DNA from: a virus
IMG/VR virus record: IMGVR_UViG_3300025828_000036
Location: 1-48,854 of that record
Reading direction: 5' to 3' (one strand)
DNA length: 48,854 nucleotides
Below the pieces are notes generated by a model. It was not told the origin of the DNA. It did not search any database and saw only the letters and a program-made list of their open reading frames with translations. Positions 13,645 to 19,905 of this stretch are shown one piece after another; positions within the stretch are counted from its first letter, which is position 1, and each line of letters opens with the position of its first letter. The position numbers and the translations under genes are program-made.

Positions 13645-15008
13645 GCAACCTGCTGTTTTCGCTTCTCGTTAAGCCACATCTCGTGCTGTGGTAGCGATGC
13701 CTCCTCAAATCTGGTCTTATTCCTGACCAGCACTAGGTCAGCTGAGCCCTGTCGCCCTGCCCTGTTCTTCCCCACAGCTACCTTCAACAAGCTGTTCGGG
13801 CCGTCGAACATTGCGGGGTCTTCGCAATACAGGAAGAGGATCACATCAGCGTCCTGCTCAATAGATCCAGACTCTCTGAGCATCGACATCGTGGGCCGCT
13901 TATCAGCAGTCCTCTCCGCTTCGCGGCTTAGCTGTGCCAGTGCCAGCACTGGGATCTGGAGTTCCATAGCCATCTGCTTCAATCCGCCTGAGATGGCGGC
14001 GACCTGTAGATGACGATCCTTCTTACGATCCTCAGTCCCAGCTTTGATTAGCTGGAGGTAATCAATGATGATCAGCTTCACGCCGTGCTCCTTAACCAAG
14101 CGTCGAGCGTGGCTGCGGATCTGAGCTACCGTAAGTGATGAGTTGTCTATGATGTGGAGCGGTGCTTTGGATAAGCTGGGAGCCGCTGCGCTAGCTTTGC
14201 CTATGGTTTGCAGTCGTCCCTCGTGGTCTTTGCCGTGGTTGAGGATGTCTCCCATCAGATCACAGTCTGATTTGCTGGCCCACATACGCAGGTTCAGCTC
14301 GTCCTGAGTCATCTCGTAGCTGAAGAAAGCTACCGGAACATCGTTGGTGGCTAGGTGCATTGCGATGTTACCAGCGATAGCTGACTTACCCACAGCTGGT
14401 CTCGCAGCTAGGACAATCAATTGACCGGGGCGCATACCACCTAGGATGCGGTCCAGAGACGGGAACCCCATAGGAATCCCCGTCTCCTTCCCCTTATGCG
14501 CGTCTTCCAGCATCTCAATGAGCCGTCTGAAAGACTCCTTCCTGTTGTCTGATGTGTTGTCAGAGATTACTTTGCGGTTCAGCTCGAACACGACTGACTC
14601 AGCGCTGGCCACGAGATCATCGAGGTTATCAGAGTTGCCGCACTCCTCAGCTAGCTTCAGCCCCACCTCCTGCACCAGTCGGGCCTTCCGCTTTTCCTCC
14701 ACTACCTCAGCCCAGTAACTCCAGTTGTAAGCACTGGGACAGGCATCGAGAGCGTCATTGACATCAAGCAGCCCCGGAAGCTTTGTGGTGTCGTTTCCCT
14801 TAAATCGGTGGCAGAGTGTCTCACCACCTATCAAAATGCCGTCAGAATCCATCCTCGTGATTTCTCGCCACATCAGACGGGCTTTGAGGTCGTGAAAGTG
14901 TTCTTCGTTGATCCCTACGGAGCAGAGATCGTTGTATTTGCCCTGTAGGGCTGCACCGATTACGCCTAGCTCAGCGGGTCGGTCGTTTGGGATTGAATAG
15001 GTTTTCAT
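13638..15008 (-). CDS. dnaB: replicative DNA helicase, DnaB family
   Basis: A 456-residue helicase of normal length. The start is the ATG at 15008 (MKTYSIPNDRPAELGVIGAAL), where DnaB N-terminal similarity begins; the open frame to 15227 is the shadow of the initiator gene. N-terminal hairpin domain 10-150; RecA-like domain with Walker A ARPAVGKS (202-209), 'FFSYEMTQDEL' (228-238), Walker B LIIIDYLQL with D316, and 'LAQLSREAE..RP.MSMLRESGSIEQDADVILFL' in the C-terminal part. It unwinds DNA ahead of the host polymerase; no phage polymerase or primase is seen. It lies 4 bp after the initiator, the same order as lambda O-P or P22 18-12. Confidence 0.95.
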   Translation of the reverse strand: MKTYSIPNDRPAELGVIGAALQGKYNDLCSVGINEEHFHDLKARLMWREITRMDSDGILIGGETLCHRFKGNDTTKLPGLLDVNDALDACPSAYNWSYWAEVVEEKRKARLVQEVGLKLAEECGNSDNLDDLVASAESVVFELNRKVISDNTSDNRKESFRRLIEMLEDAHKGKETGIPMGFPSLDRILGGMRPGQLIVLAARPAVGKSAIAGNIAMHLATNDVPVAFFSYEMTQDELNLRMWASKSDCDLMGDILNHGKDHEGRLQTIGKASAAAPSLSKAPLHIIDNSSLTVAQIRSHARRLVKEHGVKLIIIDYLQLIKAGTEDRKKDRHLQVAAISGGLKQMAMELQIPVLALAQLSREAERTADKRPTMSMLRESGSIEQDADVILFLYCEDPAMFDGPNSLLKVAVGKNRAGRQGSADLVLVRNKTRFEEASLPQHEMWLNEKRKQQVAC

Positions 15009-15012
15009 AGAA

Positions 15013-15540
15013 TCAGTAGCTCGCATCCTGTAGGTAACGAGCCTCTTCGAGTGTTGTTGTTTTGCGTGGAGAGGAGGATTGCTTGGCAGTCTTACGAGCC
15101 CAGCCCTTAAACATAGCTTTCCAATCAACGAGCGGTTCGCCACGATGCAGCCAGTTGCGCTCTTCGTAGTGGTCGTAAAACTCCTCAGCCAAATCGGGGC
15201 GCGAAGCCTTAGCGGCATACGCCGCAACCTCCTCCTTCGTCGGAGCAGAAGCAGAGAAAGAAGGCATAGCGGGTTTAGCCTTCTCTTCTTTATTACTACT
15301 ACTACTACGTAGGAACGGTTGTTCCGGTTTTAGGAACGCTCGTTCCGGTTTTAGGAACAGCTGTTCCTCGGCAATTTTTGCCTCCCTCACTGCTTGACGC
15401 ACCGCACGGGTGGTTACACCTAGCAGTCTGGCCACCTCAGATTGGCTGGCATTAGGGTAGGTGTAGACCAGTCCGATCATCACCTTCTTACCCAATGACA
15501 GGTCAGTTTTGAGTATCTCATCTGGGATCTCGATCAGCAT
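15013..15540 (-). CDS. replication initiator / helicase loader with origin inside the gene
   Basis: A 175-residue protein. The ATG at 15540 has GGAG 3 nt upstream and is preferred to a TTG at 15549. Residues about 15-56 form a winged HTH (NASQSEVARLLGVTTRAVRQAV). Residues 103-150 match the C-terminal domain of phage O/DnaD/primosomal loaders (EFYDHYEERNW...PLVDWKAMFKGWARK). Between them residues 58-77 are a heptad repeat (LFLKPER, AFLKPEQ, PFLRSSS) because the DNA here is three 21-bp iterons. Lambda O has the same plan: DNA-binding domain, origin within the gene, helicase-binding domain. The gene directly precedes dnaB. Confidence 0.75.
   Translation of the reverse strand: MLIEIPDEILKTDLSLGKKVMIGLVYTYPNASQSEVARLLGVTTRAVRQAVREAKIAEEQLFLKPERAFLKPEQPFLRSSSSNKEEKAKPAMPSFSASAPTKEEVAAYAAKASRPDLAEEFYDHYEERNWLHRGEPLVDWKAMFKGWARKTAKQSSSPRKTTTLEEARYLQDASY
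15290..15367 (-). other. origin-like element A: three palindromic iterons plus TAG repeats
   Basis: Three 14-bp palindromes GGAAC-N4-GTTCC at 15312-15325, 15333-15346 and 15354-15367, period exactly 21 bp, with spacers GGTTTTA. Read on the minus strand the last palindrome is followed by TACG, four TAG and two TAA (15307-15290). The same order recurs at 48383-48473 on the plus strand. Iterons plus a TAG/TAA run and a following A-rich stretch resemble a replication origin. Confidence 0.7.
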
Positions 15541-15898
15541 CTTCTCCAACCCTCTCCACTAGATCTGAACGACTGATGATACTTAGGAAATCCTCGCCAC
15601 TAAGCGTGACAAGCCAACCGAATTGGTTCTTCGTGTGTGCGACGACTGGCATCTTCCCAGCGCAGTCCATCTTCGCTTGCATATAAGCGCCCCAAATATT
15701 GAGTCTCTCGACGTTTTTCACCTCCCAGTGGATACTGGGTAGCTCAGCGCAAACAACGTCCGCAGAAGAGCCGTCAGGAGCCTTCCCGCTGAATTGGCTG
15801 GAGCGGTAGGTAGTGGCAGGATTGAAGCCCATCTGCCTCAGCATATCCCGCCACATACGCTCACCGCGTTTGCCCTTCTCACGCTGCGACTTGCCCAT
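15518..15898 (-). CDS. PD-(D/E)XK resolvase-like nuclease
   Basis: A 126-residue protein with the resolvase-type PD-(D/E)XK core: E13 in KGKRGERMWR, D47 in SSADVV and E59-x-K61 in IHWEVKNVE, followed by 'MPVVAHTKNQFGWLVTL'. This pattern is common in phage proteins annotated as Holliday-junction resolvase-like and placed in replication/recombination operons. It lies between the RecB-like exonuclease and the initiator, overlapping both. It probably resolves branched DNA during replication or before packaging. Confidence 0.75.
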   Translation of the reverse strand: MGKSQREKGKRGERMWRDMLRQMGFNPATTYRSSQFSGKAPDGSSADVVCAELPSIHWEVKNVERLNIWGAYMQAKMDCAGKMPVVAHTKNQFGWLVTLSGEDFLSIISRSDLVERVGEDADRDPR

Positions 15899-16751
15899 CT
15901 GCTACCTCCCTAGCGTTGGCTGCTGGATCGAATGAGTTGGTGAGCTGCCAGATCTGGTTGGCTGCTTGGAATACCTTCCACGCATCAGCGACTTCTTCAG
16001 TCGTCCAGATCTTCGTGATCGGATAGCACGGAGCCTGCGAGCAGAGCACCACTGACATCACCTGCTGGATCTTCCTAGGCTTGTTGGGCCAGCTAGCGTT
16101 TTTGTATGCAGCCAGCTGCCAGATCCAACTCTCATACCAGTTAGGTTTCAGCTGACCCTTACTGTCCTCCTTAACGTCCTGCGTTTTGTAGTCCAGTAGG
16201 GTCAGCTTTCCACCCACTACCGCTAGTGCGTCTACCTGACCGGCGTATCCCAACCTCTCGTTAACGGCAGTAAACTCTGTGTCCAGAAACTGAACCTGCT
16301 CATCACGGGTCCACTGGATGTAGTGCTGAACAAACGGTTTAACCTCGTTGTATTCCTCGGTCAGAAAACCTGTCTTATTCAGCTCATCAATAGCTGCGTG
16401 GAACAGGCTCCCGAATGCCCTAGCATCCACCATCTTCTTCTGGGCGAATGCACGCACACGACTCTCATACTCACCAAGCTCATCGCCAGACTTTAGCGGG
16501 TTGGCTATGCAAGCATTGAAGATCTGCTGCTGCTTCCACCGATCCAGAGACGGGTTGGCTATCACCTTAGTTATGGTCGTAACGCTGGGGAATAACCCTA
16601 GCTTACGAGCATCGCGTTTGGTGGTGTTGCGAGGCTTACCGTCTTTAGAGAGGACAGTGTGCTGAGGACGGCCATCAGTGTGATACCAATGACCGCCCCC
16701 ATCACTGTTCAGCTCTCTGGTTCTGGTGTCTGGTTGAGCTGAGAGAAACAT
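15879..16751 (-). CDS. RecB/Cas4-like exonuclease
   Basis: A 290-residue protein from the ATG at 16751 (AAGG upstream); a longer frame to 16865 would overlap the SSB-like gene. Active-site marks of the RecB-type PD-(D/E)XK fold are AFGSLFHAAIDE (H118), LGYAGQVDALAVV (D174) and LTLLDYKTQ (D187, K189), followed by 'WYESWIWQLAAYKNA' (Q-Y motif). No four-cysteine iron-sulphur cluster is present. It is expected to degrade DNA ends, in recombination or host DNA breakdown, working with the SSB-like protein encoded just upstream. Confidence 0.82.
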   Translation of the reverse strand: MFLSAQPDTRTRELNSDGGGHWYHTDGRPQHTVLSKDGKPRNTTKRDARKLGLFPSVTTITKVIANPSLDRWKQQQIFNACIANPLKSGDELGEYESRVRAFAQKKMVDARAFGSLFHAAIDELNKTGFLTEEYNEVKPFVQHYIQWTRDEQVQFLDTEFTAVNERLGYAGQVDALAVVGGKLTLLDYKTQDVKEDSKGQLKPNWYESWIWQLAAYKNASWPNKPRKIQQVMSVVLCSQAPCYPITKIWTTEEVADAWKVFQAANQIWQLTNSFDPAANAREVADGQVAA

Positions 16752-16755
16752 AGCC

Positions 16756-17265
16756 TTAGAACGCGACCTTATCGTTGTATGGGCGATAGTCCGTAGCCAC
16801 GAACGCCTCGGCGGGATCTTCCACCGCGGTGCAGCTGGTGAGATTGCTGTAAATCTTGGTTCCATCGGTGGACTTGTTGTGGGTGAACACTAAATAGGCA
16901 GGTTTACCAACAACCTCTTCCTCGAATGAATCCTGAGTAGGGTAGTTTTTGATAGGCACTTCCCAGTCTCGGAAGAACTTATGCAGCTTCCCGTTCTCGT
17001 TAGCTATCGTCTGAGGAATGTTGAACCACTCCCAATGAACGCAGTGCTCCTTCTTCCCCTCCTCTACCTCGACCATCTTATCAGTCTGAAAAACCAGAAT
17101 GATCTGCTGCTTGGTCTCACCCTCTTTGGTCGTCTTACTGAACGGTAGCCCAGTCTTCTTATTGATTGTGACCACCTCCACACATACGCCCTTACACGGG
17201 CCTTTAGGATGTGGGGTGAAGTCTTTCTTAGGTGCTGTTGCAGTGTCTTCTGCGGTTAGGAACAT
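16756..17265 (-). CDS. single-strand DNA-binding-like protein
   Basis: A 169-residue protein; the ATG at 17265 is chosen since AAGGAG lies 7 nt upstream. An alternating beta pattern (CKGVCVEVVTINKKTG, QQIILVFQTD, HCVHWEWFNIP, YLVFTHNKSTDG) fits an OB fold. This type of protein in phages precedes a RecB-like exonuclease and is usually annotated as an SSB or recombination mediator. Acidic residues are not concentrated at the C-terminus as in bacterial SSB. Moderately confident by context. Confidence 0.6.
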   Translation of the reverse strand: MFLTAEDTATAPKKDFTPHPKGPCKGVCVEVVTINKKTGLPFSKTTKEGETKQQIILVFQTDKMVEVEEGKKEHCVHWEWFNIPQTIANENGKLHKFFRDWEVPIKNYPTQDSFEEEVVGKPAYLVFTHNKSTDGTKIYSNLTSCTAVEDPAEAFVATDYRPYNDKVAF

Positions 17266-17280
17266 ATCGTTCTCCTTCAT

Positions 17281-17529
17281 TTACTTTGTTTTTTTCGTTA
17301 TCATTTCCTGAGCCGCTTCAGCGGCTAAGAGCTTTTTCTCAATAACGGTGACATATGAGAGTAGGTCGTGGACCTCCTCCTTCACCGCTCCTATGAGTGC
17401 CGTAACCTCCATCCGCCACAGTCCCTTCGTGCCATCGGGGTTGTGCTCACGGATGCCAGCGTTAAATTTTTTGGTGAATTCACGGTCAAACTCAGACCGG
17501 ATCAGATCCCTAATTTCCTCATCCCTCAT
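17281..17529 (-). CDS. hypothetical coiled-coil protein
   Basis: An 82-residue charged, helical protein, possibly coiled coil at the C-terminus (EVHDLLSYVTVIEKKLLAAEAAQEM). It overlaps the RHH gene upstream by about 10 nt and lies 16 nt before the SSB-like start. No known family is recognised. Confidence 0.65.
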   Translation of the reverse strand: MRDEEIRDLIRSEFDREFTKKFNAGIREHNPDGTKGLWRMEVTALIGAVKEEVHDLLSYVTVIEKKLLAAEAAQEMITKKTK

Positions 17530-17683
17530 TGGATTCCTTAATTTTCTCCTGTATCCACCTGCTTACCACTGGCCCAATCTTCAGTCCGTTCTTGAGGCAG
17601 TAATGTGTGAGCTGTGTGTGCGCTGAGCGGTTTACGGCTATTGTTTTGTATCGTTGGTTGGAAGCGTTGTGTCGCGTAGTCAC
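17519..17683 (-). CDS. ribbon-helix-helix regulator, leftward
   Basis: About 54 residues if the GTG at 17683 is used; the frame stays open to an ATG at 17764, but that part reads through the palindromic operators. The core 'YKTIAVNRSAHTQLTHYCLKNGLKIGPVVSRWIQEKI' shows the strand-helix-turn-helix order of Arc/CopG-type regulators. As first gene of the leftward operon, facing a second RHH gene, it probably controls the lysis/lysogeny choice or autoregulates. The start is uncertain. Confidence 0.6.
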   Translation of the reverse strand: MTTRHNASNQRYKTIAVNRSAHTQLTHYCLKNGLKIGPVVSRWIQEKIKESNEG

Positions 17684-17701
17684 GTTCTGGCTATGTTGTA
17701 T

Positions 17702-17715
17702 TGTGTAGTTACACA
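17702..17715. promoter_or_regulatory. palindromic operator candidate
   Basis: TGTGTA-GT-TACACA is a 14-bp palindrome in the intergenic space between two divergent RHH regulators, where a regulator would be expected to bind. Confidence 0.5.
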
Positions 17716-17729
17716 GCGGTAAAGAAAAA

Positions 17730-17749
17730 TGTTGTAAAAATTTGCAACA
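17730..17749. promoter_or_regulatory. palindromic operator candidate
   Basis: TGTTG-N10-CAACA, with further AAA/TTT symmetry inside. The same TGTTG/CAACA half-sites occur without spacer at 18345-18356 just before the integrase gene and with 3 bp at 807-819. Confidence 0.45.
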
Positions 17750-17774
17750 CGGGATATGGATCACTTTAATGTAG

Positions 17775-17798
17775 CCGGTTTGGCTTAGGCTGAACCGG
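17775..17798 (+). promoter_or_regulatory. hairpin before the rightward RHH gene
   Basis: CCGGTT (17775-17780) pairs with AACCGG (17793-17798) and ends 7 nt before the ATG at 17806, so it covers the ribosome-binding position. It could be an operator or could limit translation. Confidence 0.4.
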
Positions 17799-17805
17799 AT
17801 TTGCT

Positions 17806-18063
17806 ATGCCAGAAAAAGACAGCAACAAAAGACGTAACCCAAATAAGAAGTCGCAGACATTCTATTTGCATAAGGACGTAATCGCTAAGCTTGAAGAACT
17901 CAGCCGCGTCAGTCGCTACACAAAGACGGACTTGATAAATCACTGGATTGAGCAGGAACACGCAATTCAGAAGGAAGCTGGGAATTTAAGTATTCAGACG
18001 GACCCATTCCCGCAGCCTGCGAAAGCAGGCGGAGCTTCTGAGAAGTCTCGTAAGGTAAAGTGA
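17806..18063 (+). CDS. ribbon-helix-helix regulator, rightward
   Basis: An 85-residue protein. After a basic start (KDSNKRRNPNKKSQ), residues 17-52 show the RHH pattern: strand SQTFYLH, helix KDVIAKLEELSRVS, turn RYTKTD, helix LINHWIEQEHA. The tail is disordered and basic. It is divergent from the leftward RHH gene across an operator-rich 120 bp and upstream of the integrase, so it is a good candidate for the lysogeny regulator. No CI- or Cro-type HTH repressor is otherwise seen in the genome. Confidence 0.7.
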   Translation: MPEKDSNKRRNPNKKSQTFYLHKDVIAKLEELSRVSRYTKTDLINHWIEQEHAIQKEAGNLSIQTDPFPQPAKAGGASEKSRKVK

Positions 18064-18097
18064 TTGGCGCATACTCGCTGAACTCAATGTCTGTCAT
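17909..18097 (-). CDS. possible third RHH-like protein, antisense
   Basis: A 62-codon frame opposite to the 3' half of the rightward RHH gene. Its ATG at 18097 has AGGA 10-11 nt upstream. Residues 12-40 (ITLPYETSQKLRLLSQAAG, MGPSEYLNSQL) have the strand-helix-turn-helix order of an RHH domain, and this part lies opposite the low-complexity tail of the plus-strand gene, not opposite its folded domain. It may be chance; codon statistics or homologues are needed. Confidence 0.35.
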   Translation of the reverse strand: MTDIEFSEYAPITLPYETSQKLRLLSQAAGMGPSEYLNSQLPSELRVPAQSSDLSSPSLCSD

Positions 18098-18216
18098 TAT
18101 GATTTTATCCTAGTTGTGATGGTGGGACAATACCTGTCCAAGCCCCCATCGAGTTATTAACAACCAGAGAATTTCCAACGGAACAACTGAGGTGGCTCTC
18201 TGAGCCTAAAATTGTG

Positions 18217-18277
18217 GGGTTCGAACCAGCGACTCCTGCCGTGTGAAGGCAGTGCTCTACCACTGAGCTAAGCGTGC
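18217..18277 (-). tRNA. partial tRNA-Val (CAC), probable attP core
   Basis: Sixty-one bases match a bacterial tRNA from position 1 to 62: acceptor 5' strand, T8-A9, D-arm GCTC/GAGC, anticodon arm CTGCC-TTCACAC-GGCAG with anticodon CAC (Val), variable loop, GCTGG and TTCGAAC followed by CC. The match then stops: the T-stem 3' strand should read CCAGC but reads CCCAC, and the following bases do not pair with the acceptor. So it is not a functional tRNA but the part shared with a host gene, the usual mark of an integration site. Confidence 0.75.
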
Positions 18278-18344
18278 TAAAGGACGAATAGAGTTGCGGG
18301 AACAACACGTATTAGGCGGTCAGAAACTACTCCGGTTGGTTCCG

Positions 18345-18356
18345 TTGTTGCAACAA
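18345..18356. promoter_or_regulatory. palindrome upstream of integrase
   Basis: TTGTTGCAACAA, a perfect 12-bp palindrome ending 20 bp before the integrase ATG. It uses the same TGTTG/CAACA half-sites as the operator at 17730-17749, so the RHH proteins may control both. Confidence 0.45.
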
Positions 18357-18376
18357 AAAACAACCTATGAACCGCT

Positions 18377-19183
18377 ATGAACACCGAACAAACTTGGGAT
18401 CGCCTGATCTCCATCTACGCTAGCACCGGTAAAGCCCCGACAAAGCAGCGCAAACTTCACGAGTTCAGTAAGAAACGCTGGAACAAGCTGAAGCAAACCC
18501 GTATAGACCAAACCACAGGCACAGACTTTCTGGAGCTGATGGAAGCCGGTGGTCAAATGACCCAGCAATACCTCTCCAGCCTCCAGTCATTGTCTATAGA
18601 ACTGGGCATCCGATCCCACGTTGTGCTGCCTAAGAAATATTGGCCTAAGATCGTCAGGAAACCTAAGCGTGGCATCACTGAGGATGAGCATCGCAGGTTG
18701 CAATCCAACATTCACAGCATCCGCTGGAGGATTTACTTAGAGATCCTGTGGGAAACGGGTGCTGCCCAGTCAGATGCTGCCTCGTTCCGAATCGAACTGC
18801 TGGGCCGGGACGAGATCATCTACAACCGGATGAAGACAGGCCAGCGTGCAGCTCAAGCCATCAGCCCAGAACTACGCAGACTGCTCGACTCAGCCATCGC
18901 TGGCAGGAAAAGCGGATTCATTCTTCCCAATATCCAGCAACTACACAGTAAAGACAGAGCGTCGATCTTCCGCAGAGCGTGCAAGCGTCTGGGGATAGAG
19001 GGTGTGACACTTCACAGCTACCGCTATGCGTGGGCTGAGAGAGCGTTCGAGCTAGGGATGCCAGAGAGGCTGGCGATGGTGGCGCTAGGTCACAACAGCT
19101 CGGCAATACATCGCGTCTACGCGAAGGGAGCGAAGGTAGTGGCTCCATCACTGTCTAGCTACAAAGCTACTTCTTCCTCTTAG
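18377..19183 (+). CDS. int: tyrosine recombinase / integrase
   Basis: A 268-residue enzyme. N-terminal core-binding region 1-105, catalytic domain 106-255. Catalytic marks are K153 in NRMKTGQR, H213-x2-R216 in LHSYRYAWAER, G238-H239 and the nucleophile Y248 in IHRVYAKGA. The first arginine of the R-K-H-R-H-Y set is absent: the usual TGLRxSE reads T127-GAAQSD. I know this variant from verrucomicrobial/planctomycete-type recombinases, which points to the host. It should integrate the phage at the tRNA-Val-like site just upstream. Confidence 0.9.
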   Translation: MNTEQTWDRLISIYASTGKAPTKQRKLHEFSKKRWNKLKQTRIDQTTGTDFLELMEAGGQMTQQYLSSLQSLSIELGIRSHVVLPKKYWPKIVRKPKRGITEDEHRRLQSNIHSIRWRIYLEILWETGAAQSDAASFRIELLGRDEIIYNRMKTGQRAAQAISPELRRLLDSAIAGRKSGFILPNIQQLHSKDRASIFRRACKRLGIEGVTLHSYRYAWAERAFELGMPERLAMVALGHNSSAIHRVYAKGAKVVAPSLSSYKATSSS

Positions 19184-19430
19184 CGGGACTGACTCGTCTG
19201 GGCTTGCCAGCAGGTTGGCCCAGACGCTTCTTCTCAGCAATCTTCTGCTTCTTCTCAGCTGCGCTCATCTCTCCAGCTGTCTTAGGGGTCTTACTGTTGA
19301 CCCGCTTTTTTGGGCGACAGTAAGGCGTTCCCCTACTCTCCCCCTTCTGCCTCCCGCACGGCTTGCCAGTGCGAACGTCAATCCACTCTTCAGCAAACCA
19401 CCTAGCTAGACCCTGCATTGGCTTAGGCAT
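19167..19430 (-). CDS. small basic virion-associated protein, DUF5872-like
   Basis: An 87-residue protein starting at the ATG 19430 (GGTGG upstream). Residues 8-50 (ARWFAEEWIDVRTGKPCGRQ..., then PYCRPKKRVNSKTPKTAGE) match the pattern of a small family seen in phages and large viruses that I recall as DUF5872: W-F-x-E-x-W-x-D, then C-G-R, then Y-C-x-P. The C-terminal third is Lys-rich. It ends the long late operon and overlaps the integrase stop by 17 nt in convergent orientation. Function unknown. Confidence 0.65.
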   Translation of the reverse strand: MPKPMQGLARWFAEEWIDVRTGKPCGRQKGESRGTPYCRPKKRVNSKTPKTAGEMSAAEKKQKIAEKKRLGQPAGKPRRVSPAKRKK

Positions 19431-19572
19431 ACTTGCCACCCTTCTTCTTATAGCATTGGACCAGCCAACCGTTGGCGTATGCGCTTGGGTAGACTTTGTA
19501 TTTCTTCTTAGCCTGAGCTTTACAGCTGGCATACAGGCTGGGGTTGGTTGGTTTTGGTTTCTTAGATGCCAT
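19423..19572 (-). CDS. small basic protein, 49 residues
   Basis: A short frame, ATG at 19572 and TAA at 19425-19423, overlapping the next gene by 8 nt. It reads MASKKPKPTNPSLYASC, then KAQAKKKYKVYPSAYANGW and ends KKKGGKYA. The 'PSLYA...KKKYKVYPSAYAN.WL...YKKKGG' pattern recurs in small proteins of marine phages and large viruses, often beside the DUF5872-like gene, as here. Probably a virion or DNA-associated protein. Confidence 0.65.
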   Translation of the reverse strand: MASKKPKPTNPSLYASCKAQAKKKYKVYPSAYANGWLVQCYKKKGGKYA

Positions 19573-19574
19573 AG

Positions 19575-19781
19575 CTAGTGCGCTTCTATCGTTGATTCGA
19601 GTTGATTGATGGTCTTCAATGCGTCCCTTACAAACTCTGTAGCTTCTGGGCTAGCGTTCACAGCGTGCTTGAAGCCTAGAGGGTGACGCTCAATCAGTGC
19701 CGCGCTGTTGGCTAGCTTCGTGGTGACGCAGCCCGTCTGGATCAGCCAGAGCATCATTAATAAGCCTATCCACTTCGTCAT
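19575..19781 (-). CDS. small lipoprotein, candidate outer-membrane spanin (Rz1-like)
   Basis: A 68-residue protein from the ATG at 19781. It has a signal peptide MTKWIGLLMMLWLIQ and lipobox LIQTGC, so it should be lipidated and anchored in the outer membrane. It overlaps the preceding lysis-type gene by 92 nt in another frame, the classical Rz/Rz1 arrangement. The mature part is short and helical. With the small membrane protein upstream it would join inner and outer membranes at the last step of lysis. Confidence 0.6.
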   Translation of the reverse strand: MTKWIGLLMMLWLIQTGCVTTKLANSAALIERHPLGFKHAVNASPEATEFVRDALKTINQLESTIEAH

Positions 19782-19905
19782 CCTTAGACTGTCTTCGTTT
19801 GTCAGCGTGAACATTTTTGGATTCCTGCCACAGAAATGCAGACAGCTGCTTGAGGACAGGTATCGCCCCAAGCAGCTGCTTGATCAGTTTGAATAAGCCA
19901 ATCAC
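19690..19905 (-). CDS. candidate inner-membrane spanin (Rz-like)
   Basis: A 71-residue protein with a GTG start at 19905 overlapping the holin stop as GTGA. Residues 1-26 are amphipathic to hydrophobic (IGLFKLIKQLLGAIPVLKQLSAFLW); the rest is highly charged and helical. The overlap with a lipoprotein gene and the place after the holin are the main evidence. The N-terminal segment is weaker than a usual transmembrane span, so this call is tentative. Confidence 0.5.
   Translation of the reverse strand: MIGLFKLIKQLLGAIPVLKQLSAFLWQESKNVHADKRRQSKDDEVDRLINDALADPDGLRHHEASQQRGTD

Larger units (their letters stand above)
18064..18376. other. intergenic region containing the attachment-site candidate
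   Basis: About 310 bp between the rightward RHH gene and the integrase. It holds an interrupted hairpin at about 18118-18152 (GATGG..GGGACA/TGTCC..CCATC), the stem GGCTC-TCT-GAGCC (18194-18206), a tRNA-Val fragment on the minus strand (18217-18277) and the palindrome TTGTTGCAACAA (18345-18356). This concentration of repeats next to the integrase is typical of attP. Confidence 0.6.

Noticed and set aside
13638-15227. A 529-residue DnaB starting at 15227.
   Set aside because: The first 73 codons overlap the initiator gene in another frame and do not look like DnaB; start placed at 15008.
15294-15308. The (TAC)5 run as simple serine-codon slippage in the initiator gene.
   Set aside because: The same run occurs at the same distance from the palindromes at the intergenic locus, where there is no coding need.
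18217-18277. A complete functional phage tRNA-Val gene.
   Set aside because: The 3' strand of the T-stem and the acceptor 3' strand do not pair with their partners.
18105-18308. A 67-codon minus-strand frame across the tRNA fragment.
   Set aside because: It is the tRNA-like sequence read as protein.
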